Part shown: piece by piece, positions 1 to 7,008 of the stretch
Layout: every line of letters starts with the position of its first letter
How positions within the stretch are numbered: position 1 is the stretch's first letter
Assembly (NCBI GenBank): GCA_929200515.1
Contig: CAKNAD010000026.1
Coordinates: 1 to 11,255 of the forward strand
Length of the DNA stretch: 11,255 nt
Origin: Candidatus Gorgonimonas leptogorgiae
GTDB lineage: Bacteria > Pseudomonadota > Gammaproteobacteria > Pseudomonadales > Endozoicomonadaceae
Direction of reading: 5' to 3'
Position numbers and translations under genes: made by a program
Notes under the pieces: generated by a model
Databases searched by the model: none
What the model saw: only the letters and a program-made list of their open reading frames with translations
Told to the model about the DNA's origin: nothing

Positions 1-513
1 GATGATGCTGTTACCGATGAAAAATTTCAATTGGAAGATCAACAAAGACAATTAGCCGCCGAAGCACAGCAATTAATTTCTCAGCAACAACTTGAAGTAG
101 CTAAAAAAGAATACCTAAAAATAAAAGATGACGTTACTAATAATGTTAAGACTAACGGCAACCCACATGAGCGCGAACTATTGCAAGAAATTATTAGCAT
201 GGAAAAAATATTTTTATCTTCTAATAATATAGAAGGTATTAAAGCTGCCATATTGCAGTTTGAAGGTTTAGATTTCCAAATTAAGAGGCGTAATCCAGAT
301 TTTATTCAAGGAGTATTTTTATTCCTAGTAAAAGAAGAATACGAATTAATGACTAATAAAACCGAAGCAAATAACCTTATACTACAAGGTAAGCAGTATC
401 TAGAAAACTCTGACTGGCAGAATCTTAGCATTATCAATAGTAGATTATGGGATTTAGTTCCAGATACTAAAGATAAAGATGCTGCGATTAAAATGATCAC
501 CGGAATTGTATAG
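1..513 (+). CDS. C-terminal fragment of a helical protein, possibly an Hsp70-family chaperone tail (5' end outside window)
   Basis: The reading frame is open from base 1 and ends at TAG (511-513), giving 170 residues of a protein that starts upstream. A TTG at base 31 is in frame, but the frame continues upstream of it, so it is probably not the start. The fragment is polar and helix-prone, Q/E/K-rich at first, with no membrane segment or signal. The ending, with a stretch like 'LILQGKQYLENSDWQNLS' followed by 'RLWDLVP' (about residues 128-153), resembles from memory the helical tail of some bacterial Hsp70-like (DnaK-family) proteins that lie outside the canonical DnaK group. The nucleotide-binding domain would be off-window, so this identity is only suggestive. 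Its stop codon directly abuts the stop codon of the convergent deacetylase gene. Any all-helical scaffold or coiled-coil protein would be an alternative. Confidence 0.5.
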   Translation, partial: DDAVTDEKFQLEDQQRQLAAEAQQLISQQQLEVAKKEYLKIKDDVTNNVKTNGNPHERELLQEIISMEKIFLSSNNIEGIKAAILQFEGLDFQIKRRNPDFIQGVFLFLVKEEYELMTNKTEANNLILQGKQYLENSDWQNLSIINSRLWDLVPDTKDKDAAIKMITGIV

Positions 514-1323
514 CTAGTTAGCCGACAACAAACCAAGTTGTATATTGTATTGACTACAATCTTGTAGCAACTGCTCGCTATTTAGGTATTGATATTCTTG
601 ATAGCGAGCGGCGGCGAAATCTAAATTGCTAGCTGTTATTAGTGCTGCTGGGTGGCACATTATCAGCCCGTTGTTAGCTGATTGTTGTAGCCATTGCTGC
701 ATAAGCGTAACGAAATTTTCAGACTCTGATAACGAATAAATACCGCTAAAACTGTTATTAGTATAATAGTTGCTAGCTTGTTTTATATTAGCACTAAAAT
801 TATAAGCAATAGCTAATTCAATAATTTTATTTTTTATCCATGCTGTAGTTTGTATGTTTGGGGTAATACTACGAATCCAAATTTTTTTATCTAGTTGTTG
901 CTGTTCTAGAACATCGAATAACGCTTGCTGAATAACCGGAAAACAATGCACATGTTGATGGCCATCTATATAATCTGGAAACCTACCTACATGTTTTACA
1001 AAATTATTGAGCTGACAACTTATTTCAGCTTTAATATGCTGCTGCGAATATATTCTTAAGTGAGTTTTTAGCAGTACCTGCGATATTTTACTAAATCCGT
1101 TAGCAAAAAAACTACTTAAGCCATTACCTTCGGTAAAATTTAAATGCAATCCTAAATCGGCAGTTTTAACGTTGCTAATATCGGTTATACCCCAGTGCCA
1201 ATTTGGAAAATTAACCAAGCAACTTGTCGCATGAATACGGTTATTATTAATTAAATCAATTATAGCCTGCGATACATTTTTATGAATACCGAAGTCATCC
1301 GCACAAATAGTAACTGTTTTCAT
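514..1323 (-). CDS. YdjC/ChbG/HpnK-family carbohydrate deacetylase (NaxD-like candidate)
   Basis: This 269-residue protein fits the YdjC (ChbG/HpnK) family of metal-dependent sugar deacetylases. The visible signature is the metal/acid-base set: ADDFG at residues 8-12 (D9, D10), GLHLN around H60, and DGHQHVH at 120-126, with 'CHPA' near residue 220. Family members remove N-acetyl groups from sugars such as chitooligosaccharides, hopanoid-linked GlcNAc, or undecaprenyl-phosphate GalNAc (NaxD of Francisella). There is no signal peptide, so it should act in the cytoplasm or on the inner face of the membrane. Its ATG overlaps the GtrA-like stop by four bases, and a polyprenyl-P glycosyltransferase lies two genes upstream. 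This supports a lipid-linked amino sugar as substrate rather than free chitobiose. The exact substrate is inference. It is the last gene of the minus-strand unit. Confidence 0.85.
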   Translation of the reverse strand: MKTVTICADDFGIHKNVSQAIIDLINNNRIHATSCLVNFPNWHWGITDISNVKTADLGLHLNFTEGNGLSSFFANGFSKISQVLLKTHLRIYSQQHIKAEISCQLNNFVKHVGRFPDYIDGHQHVHCFPVIQQALFDVLEQQQLDKKIWIRSITPNIQTTAWIKNKIIELAIAYNFSANIKQASNYYTNNSFSGIYSLSESENFVTLMQQWLQQSANNGLIMCHPAALITASNLDFAAARYQEYQYLNSEQLLQDCSQYNIQLGLLSAN

Positions 1324-1730
1324 GCTTTAAATACCCAAAACTTATTCATAATAAAAGTTAAACTTGCCACTATAGAGCAACAAATAAAACAAATTATTTG
1401 ATAATTAAGCATGGTAAAACTAGAAAATAAAACAAATAACCCTTGGTTTGCAGAAAAAGAAAAAATAAGTTGCGAAATTAAATACTTTAACAAATTATTT
1501 TTTGTCGAGGCTTGCTGTTTAAAAACCCAATTACGTTGTATTAAATATCCATAACTAAATGCAGCAAAAAAACCTACGGAATTAGCTAAAACACTGTTTA
1601 ATATATTATTAGATACTAAAATAGTTAAACATACAAAATGTATAATAAATGCACTACTACCGACTAATAAATGTTTTATCAGTTGCAAAATTGTAGGCGA
1701 CTCTAAAATTTTATTTTTTATTGAAGCCAC
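1320..1730 (-). CDS. GtrA-family membrane protein, putative polyprenyl-phosphate-sugar flippase
   Basis: This small 136-residue protein has about four hydrophobic segments (roughly residues 21-40, 43-62, 82-103, 110-128) and the paired GtrA-type motifs 'QRNWVFK' (about 65-71) and 'NKFWVFK' (about 129-135). GtrA proteins are proposed to flip undecaprenyl-phosphate-linked sugars made by a partner GtrB/ArnC-like transferase to the periplasmic face. Here that partner lies directly upstream and overlaps by 20 bases, which strongly suggests translational coupling and a shared pathway. The start is GTG (1728-1730), with a weak GGAA five bases upstream; no better ATG explains the conserved N-terminal helix. 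The downstream deacetylase overlaps by four bases. Family assignment is firm; flippase activity is the usual family proposal, not seen in sequence. Confidence 0.85.
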   Translation of the reverse strand: MASIKNKILESPTILQLIKHLLVGSSAFIIHFVCLTILVSNNILNSVLANSVGFFAAFSYGYLIQRNWVFKQQASTKNNLLKYLISQLIFSFSANQGLFVLFSSFTMLNYQIICFICCSIVASLTFIMNKFWVFKA

Positions 1731-2691
1731 TATGATTCCGTATTAAATAATTTGGTCGTCGTTTAACTTCGTTAAATATCCCTGCGATATATTCTCCTAA
1801 AATTCCTAACGACAACAACTGAATACCACCTAAAAATGTTATTGCGATTATTACTGTAGGCCAACCTGGAACACTACTTCCTTGCATAATAGTTCGCGAT
1901 AAAATATAGATACCATAACACATAGAAATGGTTGAAATAAGAATGCCAACTATCCCAACTAAACGTAATGGCAAACTAGTAAAAGAAGTAATTCCAGATA
2001 AAGCTAAATTCGTTAATCGGCCATAGTTCCAACGCGATTTACCAGCTTTTCTTTCCTCTACTTCGTAGGGAAGACCTATAGTGTTAAAGCCAATCCAGGC
2101 ATACATGCCTTTCATGAAACGATTTCTTTCGGGTAAACTACGCAAGGCTTCCAATGCTATGTTATTCATTGCTCTAAAGTCACCAGCATCTGCTGGAATT
2201 TTAACTCCTGTACTACTACGCATTATTCGGTAAAAGAAGTTAGAACCCTTTTTCTTTAAAAGAGATTCATCATTGCGATGCTTTCTGACACCATAAGCCA
2301 TATCATAACCTTGATCTAGCTGCTGCAAAAACTTTGGTATCATATGAAATGGGTGTTGGAAATCAGCATCTATTAATAACACTGAGTCTCCTTCAGCAAA
2401 ATCAATTCCAGCAGTTAAAGCATGTTCTTTACCAAAATTACGTGATAATTCAATTAACTTAACATGCTTATGAATTTTTTGTATAGCTTTTATAATTTCA
2501 ACAGTACTATCTGAGCTACCGTCGTCTATTACTATTATTTCAAATTTTTTAACACATTCTCTTAAACTAATATTTAACTTAGTAATAAAGTCTTCAATTA
2601 GCATTTCTTCATTCATAACTGGAACAATACAGCTTAAGAATCTATCGCTATGGAATGAATTACTTTGTTGTTCGTTATTTTCTTTTATCAT
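1711..2691 (-). CDS. GT2-family polyprenyl-phosphate glycosyltransferase (GtrB/ArnC/FlmF-like)
   Basis: This 326-residue glycosyltransferase has a GT-A cytosolic domain followed by two C-terminal transmembrane helices (about residues 238-267 and 277-307), the standard GtrB/ArnC/DPM1-like layout. The catalytic features are visible: 'IIVIDDGSSD' (52-61), the metal-binding 'LLIDADFQHP' with DAD at 108-110, 'DAGDFR' (168-173), and a basic 'ERKAGKSRWNY' segment (213-223) typical of polyprenyl-phosphate binding members. It would transfer a sugar from a nucleotide donor to undecaprenyl phosphate at the inner leaflet. The donor sugar cannot be read from sequence. It overlaps the GtrA-like gene by 20 bases and precedes a YdjC-type deacetylase, which points to an N-acetylated hexosamine. 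The ATG at 2689-2691 has no strong ribosome-binding site, and the gap to the upstream Nudix gene is only 13 bases. Confidence 0.9.
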   Translation of the reverse strand: MIKENNEQQSNSFHSDRFLSCIVPVMNEEMLIEDFITKLNISLRECVKKFEIIVIDDGSSDSTVEIIKAIQKIHKHVKLIELSRNFGKEHALTAGIDFAEGDSVLLIDADFQHPFHMIPKFLQQLDQGYDMAYGVRKHRNDESLLKKKGSNFFYRIMRSSTGVKIPADAGDFRAMNNIALEALRSLPERNRFMKGMYAWIGFNTIGLPYEVEERKAGKSRWNYGRLTNLALSGITSFTSLPLRLVGIVGILISTISMCYGIYILSRTIMQGSSVPGWPTVIIAITFLGGIQLLSLGILGEYIAGIFNEVKRRPNYLIRNHSGFNKK

Positions 2692-2704
2692 AAAAATTAC
2701 TTAA

Positions 2705-3241
2705 CTAGGTCGTAACTAAGGTATGGCTACCTGTGATTTCTAATTTATAATCTATTAGGCTATCGCCATCGAATAGGTACTTGCCCTTAAATTTATTACC
2801 GGCTAACATCAGAGGTAGCCAGAGTTTGTCATCTTCCCACATTTGTTCGTAAGGTATGTTATCTATAGTATACCAAATTGGAATAGCTTCCGCGGTTTCT
2901 GTAGGCTGACCTGTAAAACTATTAGTATAAAAATTATGTACATGAATAGAATAGCCATCGGTGAACTGAAATAAGTTTTCGCCACAATGTATTATATTAT
3001 GCGGAGTTACATGTAATTCTTCTTGAGTTTCACGTATAGCGCATTTCTCTATGGTTTCGCCATCATCTAACTTACCACCAGGGGCGTTTATTTTTCCAGT
3101 TCCCAAACCACGTTTTTTACGAATTAAAAGTAATTCATCTTTTTGCTGAATAAATACTAATGTTGCTATATTTGTTGCTTTCCAGCTATTTAGATTTATA
3201 TTATCAACAGGTTTACTAGGGTTAGCTGTGATTATTGACAT
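2705..3241 (-). CDS. MTH1-like Nudix hydrolase (oxidised purine nucleoside triphosphate diphosphatase candidate)
   Basis: This 178-residue protein has a Nudix box at residues 56-78: GGKLDDGE, seven residues, then RETQEEL. The usual late glycine of the box is replaced by His (ELHV). Resemblance to NUDT1/MTH1 extends beyond the box. 'GKINAPGGK' (49-57) matches the MTH1 'RWNGFGGK' region, and 'IPYEQMWEDDKLWLPL' (129-144) matches 'IPFKDMWPDDSYWFPL', followed by similar 'KFKGKYLFDGD' and 'IDYKLEI' strands. The residues that read the purine in MTH1 (Asn33, Trp117, Asp119, Asp120) have counterparts at N52, W135, D137 and D138. The likely role is hydrolysis of 8-oxo-dGTP and 2-OH-dATP type nucleotides to monophosphates, cleaning the nucleotide pool. 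An N-terminal extension of about 20 residues precedes the fold. It sits between unrelated genes in the same unit, 13 bases from the glycosyltransferase. Confidence 0.85.
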   Translation of the reverse strand: MSIITANPSKPVDNINLNSWKATNIATLVFIQQKDELLLIRKKRGLGTGKINAPGGKLDDGETIEKCAIRETQEELHVTPHNIIHCGENLFQFTDGYSIHVHNFYTNSFTGQPTETAEAIPIWYTIDNIPYEQMWEDDKLWLPLMLAGNKFKGKYLFDGDSLIDYKLEITGSHTLVTT

Positions 3242-3278
3242 TGCAAGTCCATAAAAGTTTAAAATACAAAAAAGTTTA

Positions 3279-3809
3279 TTATATTAGATATTCGTTTTTT
3301 AATTTTACATAATTGTTCGCAGTATAGCTGAAAAACTTCATTTCGGAAACAGATAACTCTCTTACTTTTTTTGCAGGGCTTCCCATATACAAAAAGCCAC
3401 TTTCAAGTTCAGAGTTAGGAGTTACTAAAGACCCAGCCGCCAACATGCTATTTTTACGAACTATAGCCCCATCTAAAATTTTAGAACCTATTCCTATTAA
3501 GCATTGATCTTCAAGAGTGCATCCATGCAAAATTACGCCATGACCTATAGTAACTTCATTACCAATATGTAGGGGCCAACCACCTTTGTTGTAATCACTA
3601 TCGTGAGTTATATGTAGAATACAGCCGTCTTGAATGTTGGTTTTTTCACCTATAACTATTTGGTGCATATCGCCTCTAATTACAGCCATTGGCCATACAG
3701 AACAGTCATCACCTATAGTGACATTTCCTACAACTAAAGATTTATCACTTAAATATACATTTTTACCTATTTTAGGCAAACTATTTTTAAATTTAATTAT
3801 ATTAGTCAT
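3279..3809 (-). CDS. yrdA: Gamma-carbonic-anhydrase-like hexapeptide protein, YrdA type
   Basis: This 176-residue protein consists mainly of left-handed beta-helix hexapeptide repeats (about residues 25-140), followed by a C-terminal helix. Three histidines line up with the zinc ligands of gamma-class carbonic anhydrases: H66 in 'CILHITHD', H90 in 'IGHGVILHG', and H95 in the same segment. The proton-relay glutamates of archetypal Cam are not obvious. The ending, with 'GFLYMGSPAKKVRELS' and 'YTANNYVKLKNEYL', closely recalls E. coli YrdA, so YrdA/PaaY subgroup is the best label. Members are trimeric, metal-binding cytoplasmic proteins whose physiological role is uncertain; carbonic anhydrase or thioesterase activity should not be assumed. 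An AAAGG ribosome-binding site precedes the ATG. It starts 15 bases after the exporter permease stop and ends 37 bases before the Nudix gene. Confidence 0.88.
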   Translation of the reverse strand: MTNIIKFKNSLPKIGKNVYLSDKSLVVGNVTIGDDCSVWPMAVIRGDMHQIVIGEKTNIQDGCILHITHDSDYNKGGWPLHIGNEVTIGHGVILHGCTLEDQCLIGIGSKILDGAIVRKNSMLAAGSLVTPNSELESGFLYMGSPAKKVRELSVSEMKFFSYTANNYVKLKNEYLI

Positions 3810-3824
3810 AGAAAATACCTTTTA

Positions 3825-4931
3825 TTAATCTAATGTTTTTTTAAATCTATATGCTGCTAATAACATTCCTACTATACTAAACAACAACAGGGAAATAGCA
3901 TCTTTTAGCATATAGGCTACTTCTGAGCCACGCAAAACTATCCCTCTCATCAAACGCATATAATGCGTCGCTGGCAGTACTTCAGCTAGCCACTGAAAAG
4001 GTTTAGGCATACCTTCAAATGGAAACATAAAACCCGATAACAAAATCGATGGTAGCAACACAAATACTGTCATTTGCATAGCCTGCATCTGGGTTACTGC
4101 AACAGTAGAGATAATAAGACCTAAAGTTAAACTAGCGGCAATAAACAACAAAGTAGCGAAAAAAATTTGCACTACACTGCCATTAATAGGGACATCAAAA
4201 ATAAAATATCCTAGAGTAAGAATAATAGTAACTTGTATTAACCCAGCAATTATATAAGGTATTATTTTACCTATCATAATTTCAATAGAACGCACAGGAG
4301 TAGTTATTAATAGTTCCATATTACCATGCTCACGCTCGCGAACTAATGCAATAGCTGTAAACATAATCATAGTCATAGTAAGTATAATCCCTGCTAAAGC
4401 AGGAACAATATTTACCGCTGTGCGTTTTTCAGGATTATAAAAAAAACTAACTTCAAATAAATTTTTGCTAGAATTATTAGTATAACCTTGTATAACTTGC
4501 CGTGGCATATTACCTATTCTTGCTAGTACTGAGCTAATCATATTATCAGAACCATCAACAATCAATTGAGATACCACCATGCCATCTTGCAGACGTTGTT
4601 CTACATCTTTTGGAATAACAACTATAGCTTTAACTAAACCGTTATTTAAAGAGGCTTCAGCTTGTTGTATTGTTGTCTCGTGTCTTGTAATTTTAGCTAT
4701 TTGCGATGCTTCGATAACAGCAACCAAACTACGACTAATTGAGCTATTACTATAATCAACTAAAGCAACTGGTAAATTTCTTACATCGGTATTAATAGCA
4801 TATCCAAATAACAATAACTGAATTAAAGGAATCATTACTACCATACTAAAGGTTATTCTATCTCTAGATAACTGCAAAAATTCTTTCAATAAAATAGCAT
4901 AAATACGCTGGAAGCTTTGTATAATTGCCAT
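3825..4931 (-). CDS. ABC-2 type permease of a YbhS/YbhR-like exporter
   Basis: This is the membrane subunit, 368 residues from the ATG chosen here. An N-terminal 'LLKEFLQLSRDR' amphipathic segment is followed by TM1 (about 27-47), an extracytoplasmic domain of roughly 125 residues (48-172), and five further helices (about 175-197, 222-245, 255-277, 284-303, 342-362). The conserved cytoplasmic coupling stretch 'REREHGNMELLITTP' (197-211) is characteristic of ABC-2 permeases of the YbhS/YbhR/DrrB group. The frame opens at 4970, inside the ATPase gene, but ATG 4929-4931 fits better. It has GGAAG eight bases upstream, lies one base after the ATPase stop, and its protein starts directly with the conserved MAIIQSF-type N-terminus. 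Only one permease gene is present where the E. coli ybh locus has two, so the transporter is probably a homodimer. The substrate is unknown, likely a drug or other amphipathic compound. Confidence 0.9.
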   Translation of the reverse strand: MAIIQSFQRIYAILLKEFLQLSRDRITFSMVVMIPLIQLLLFGYAINTDVRNLPVALVDYSNSSISRSLVAVIEASQIAKITRHETTIQQAEASLNNGLVKAIVVIPKDVEQRLQDGMVVSQLIVDGSDNMISSVLARIGNMPRQVIQGYTNNSSKNLFEVSFFYNPEKRTAVNIVPALAGIILTMTMIMFTAIALVREREHGNMELLITTPVRSIEIMIGKIIPYIIAGLIQVTIILTLGYFIFDVPINGSVVQIFFATLLFIAASLTLGLIISTVAVTQMQAMQMTVFVLLPSILLSGFMFPFEGMPKPFQWLAEVLPATHYMRLMRGIVLRGSEVAYMLKDAISLLLFSIVGMLLAAYRFKKTLD

Positions 4932-4932
4932 A

Positions 4933-5862
4933 TTATTGTCTTCCATCTTTAGTGCTATGAACAAACACATCTTCCAAGCTAGGCCTTACTAAATTAATAT
5001 TACGCCCCTTAAGTAATTCTGATTGTTGTTGCTGCAACCATAACTCTACATTTTTAATTTTATTATTTACTAATACTCGTAAATAAGCACCTTGTTGAGC
5101 AACTGATAGTACATCTGGTAATAATTCTAGTTTTTTTCTTATTTCACGTAAGTTACTACCATCAATTTCTATTGTATGTGCAGACATATCAGCCATTAAT
5201 TGCTTAGGAGAGCCATCTGCCCGTTTTTTCCCTGCTTCTAGAATAGCTAATGCATGGCATCGCTCTGCTTCATCCATATAATGTGTAGAAACTAATATAG
5301 TAGTTCCTTGATCACATAAATCAAATAAGGTTTCCCAAAAATTTCTGCGATTTTCTGGATCTACCGCTGAAGTAGGCTCATCAAGAAATAACAGCTCTGG
5401 TTGATGCAAAGTTGCAGCTGCTAAAGCTAATCGTTGGCGTTGACCACCGCTTAAACTACCAGCTAGTTGCTTATAGCATTGATCAAGATCATAAATATTA
5501 AGCTGAGATTGTATCCGCTTACGAATATTGTTTTTAGGGATATTATAAATTTTAGCCATAAAGTTTAAGTTTTCATAAATAGTAAGATCGTCGTATAATG
5601 AAAACTTTTGCGTCATGTAACCAATGCGTAATCTTAATGCTTCGGCATCTTTAGGGAGCTGCATTCCTAAAACTTCGACACTGCCAGCAGTAATCGATAG
5701 CAAACCTGTTAGCATACGCATCATGGTAGACTTACCAGAGCCATTAGGTCCTAAAAATCCGTATATTTTTTGTTTCGGGATAGCTAAATCCACCTGATCA
5801 ACAGCAGTAAACTCACCAAACTTATGGGTAACACCTTTAGCTTTAATTGCTAAATCATTCAT
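4933..5862 (-). CDS. ABC transporter ATP-binding protein (single NBD, YbhF/CcmA-like exporter)
   Basis: This 309-residue protein contains one complete nucleotide-binding domain: Walker A 'GPNGSGKST' (38-46), Q-loop Gln85 in 'GYMTQKFSLY', signature 'LSGGQRQR' (137-144), Walker B 'LLFLDEP' (157-163), D-loop 'SAVDPE', and switch His194 in 'STHYMDEAE'. A C-terminal region of about 80 residues, after about 225, is typical of DrrA/CcmA-type export ATPases ('PSLEDVFVH' near residue 300). E. coli YbhF has two fused NBDs, whereas this protein has one, so the working complex should be an NBD homodimer. It powers the permease encoded just downstream, and its start overlaps the end of the adaptor gene by four bases. 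Together the three form an adaptor-ATPase-permease exporter. Catalytic competence appears intact because no key residue is missing. Confidence 0.95.
   Translation of the reverse strand: MNDLAIKAKGVTHKFGEFTAVDQVDLAIPKQKIYGFLGPNGSGKSTMMRMLTGLLSITAGSVEVLGMQLPKDAEALRLRIGYMTQKFSLYDDLTIYENLNFMAKIYNIPKNNIRKRIQSQLNIYDLDQCYKQLAGSLSGGQRQRLALAAATLHQPELLFLDEPTSAVDPENRRNFWETLFDLCDQGTTILVSTHYMDEAERCHALAILEAGKKRADGSPKQLMADMSAHTIEIDGSNLREIRKKLELLPDVLSVAQQGAYLRVLVNNKIKNVELWLQQQQSELLKGRNINLVRPSLEDVFVHSTKDGRQ
4940..4944 (-). promoter_or_regulatory. Ribosome-binding site deciding the permease start
   Basis: On the minus strand this reads GGAAG and lies eight bases upstream of ATG 4929-4931, inside the last codons of the ATPase gene. 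The ATPase stop TAA (4933-4935) is one base from that ATG. The arrangement supports translational coupling and favours this start over the more upstream in-frame ATGs at 4968-4970 and 4944-4946. Confidence 0.5.
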
Positions 5863-6806
5863 GGTAATTTCACCTGAACCGGTAGCCCTATTGGAAGATC
5901 AGTTGCATCTTTAAGCTGTACCTCAGCAAGATATACCAAACGACTACGCTCTTTTTGATTTAAAGCATAATATGGAGTAAAGGCTGGATCTATTGCTAAA
6001 CTTCGCACTACTCCTTGATAGCTTTTTGCTATATTATCAATATAAACTATCAGATTGCTACCAATGCTAATTTTAGCACGCATAGCTTCTGGTACATAAA
6101 TGCGTGCATAAGGGCTGCCATCGGCAAGAATTATCGCTATAGTTGTTCCCACTTGTACTTGCTCACCACAATATTTTGGTAAAGAATCTACTCGCCCATT
6201 ACGAGTTGCTTTGATAGTATAATCTTCAAGCCTATTGTTCTCAATAGCTAAACTAGCACAAGATTTTTCGTAAGCTGCTTCTGCTTGCATTATTTCTTCG
6301 TAACGAACACCATTTTGCAGTTTATTTAAGTTTTCTTGGGCATATTTTTGATTTGCCGCTAAAGTATCACGTATTGAAATAGCTACATCAAGATTTGCTT
6401 TTTTTATCGAGTTATTTTTAGCAAGAATTGCAGCTCTTTCAACTTCTTTGTCGGCGTTAATTAATTTTGCAGTGATTGCTTCTACTTCTGCAAGAGCAGC
6501 TTTAATATCTTCTTTTCTTGCTCCATTACGCAGTTGTTCAAGATAAGCTAACGCTTGCCTAGTATCTGCTTTTGCTCTGTACACTACCTCTTGCTGTCTG
6601 CTATCATCTAACCGCAAAAGTATTTGCCCTTTTTTGACCATTAAACCTTCAGATACACAAACTTCAATAATTTCTCCTACCGCTTTTGATTGCAATATGA
6701 TTCTATCAAGCTCTAGTGTGCCAAACGCCTGTGAATCGCCTTTATTTATACAGCCTGTAAGACCAACACTAAAAAAAACAGCACATATTAATTGCTTAAT
6801 AAGCAT
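5859..6806 (-). CDS. HlyD/YbhG-family periplasmic adaptor subunit, predicted lipoprotein
   Basis: This 315-residue membrane-fusion (adaptor) protein has a short hydrophobic N-terminus ending in a lipobox, 'LTGC' at residues 16-19. It is therefore predicted to be exported, cleaved before Cys19 and lipidated. Asn21 at +2 is not the inner-membrane-retention Asp. Domain order: barrel-sandwich half (about 35-68), a long alpha-hairpin (about 70-195) with two similar stretches 'LRNGARKEDI' (92-101) and 'LQNGVRYEEI' (163-172), second lipoyl half (about 198-230), and a beta-barrel (about 232-315). Such proteins bridge an inner-membrane ABC exporter to an outer-membrane channel such as TolC; no channel gene is visible here. 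The ATG has a good AAGGA ribosome-binding site seven bases upstream. As the first gene of the minus-strand run, it should follow the main promoter in the 6807-7014 region. Confidence 0.92.
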   Translation of the reverse strand: MLIKQLICAVFFSVGLTGCINKGDSQAFGTLELDRIILQSKAVGEIIEVCVSEGLMVKKGQILLRLDDSRQQEVVYRAKADTRQALAYLEQLRNGARKEDIKAALAEVEAITAKLINADKEVERAAILAKNNSIKKANLDVAISIRDTLAANQKYAQENLNKLQNGVRYEEIMQAEAAYEKSCASLAIENNRLEDYTIKATRNGRVDSLPKYCGEQVQVGTTIAIILADGSPYARIYVPEAMRAKISIGSNLIVYIDNIAKSYQGVVRSLAIDPAFTPYYALNQKERSRLVYLAEVQLKDATDLPIGLPVQVKLP

Positions 6807-6862
6807 TTTTATATCCTTAAAATATAATAAAAAAAATTTTATTTTAGTATAAGATAAAAAGC

Positions 6863-6892
6863 ATATGACCTATTTTATATCAAAGATCATAT
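6863..6892. repeat. Imperfect inverted repeat, possible operator
   Basis: The arms ATATGACC (6863-6870) and GATCATAT (6885-6892) are reverse complements except for one base and are separated by 14 bases. The element sits between the two candidate -10 sequences of the divergent operons, where a dimeric repressor could affect either side. Eight-base arms in AT-rich DNA may occur by chance, and no regulator gene is adjacent. Confidence 0.25.
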
Positions 6893-7008
6893 ACTATATA
6901 TTAAGACATAATCTATAAAAAATACTATGAAAAACAGCTTACTTGTGCTATTTTATTGCATTCATCTAACTATGATACATTTTTCGCTAAAACATTTTGA
7001 TTATTCAT

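Noticed and set aside
306..536. Minus-strand open frame of 76 codons
   Set aside because: It lies antisense to the left-edge gene and overlaps the end of the deacetylase; the sense frame has coherent protein character and this one does not.
3634..3828. Plus-strand open frame of 64 codons
   Set aside because: Antisense to the YrdA-type gene, whose motifs are clear; no ribosome-binding site or family resemblance.
4933..4970. Longest permease start at 4970, overlapping the ATPase by 38 bases
   Set aside because: It adds 13 residues unlike permease N-termini; ATG 4929-4931 has a well-spaced GGAAG and directly follows the ATPase stop.
6634..6852. Plus-strand open frame of 72 codons
   Set aside because: Antisense to the adaptor's signal-peptide region and extending into the AT-rich promoter spacer; no coding character.
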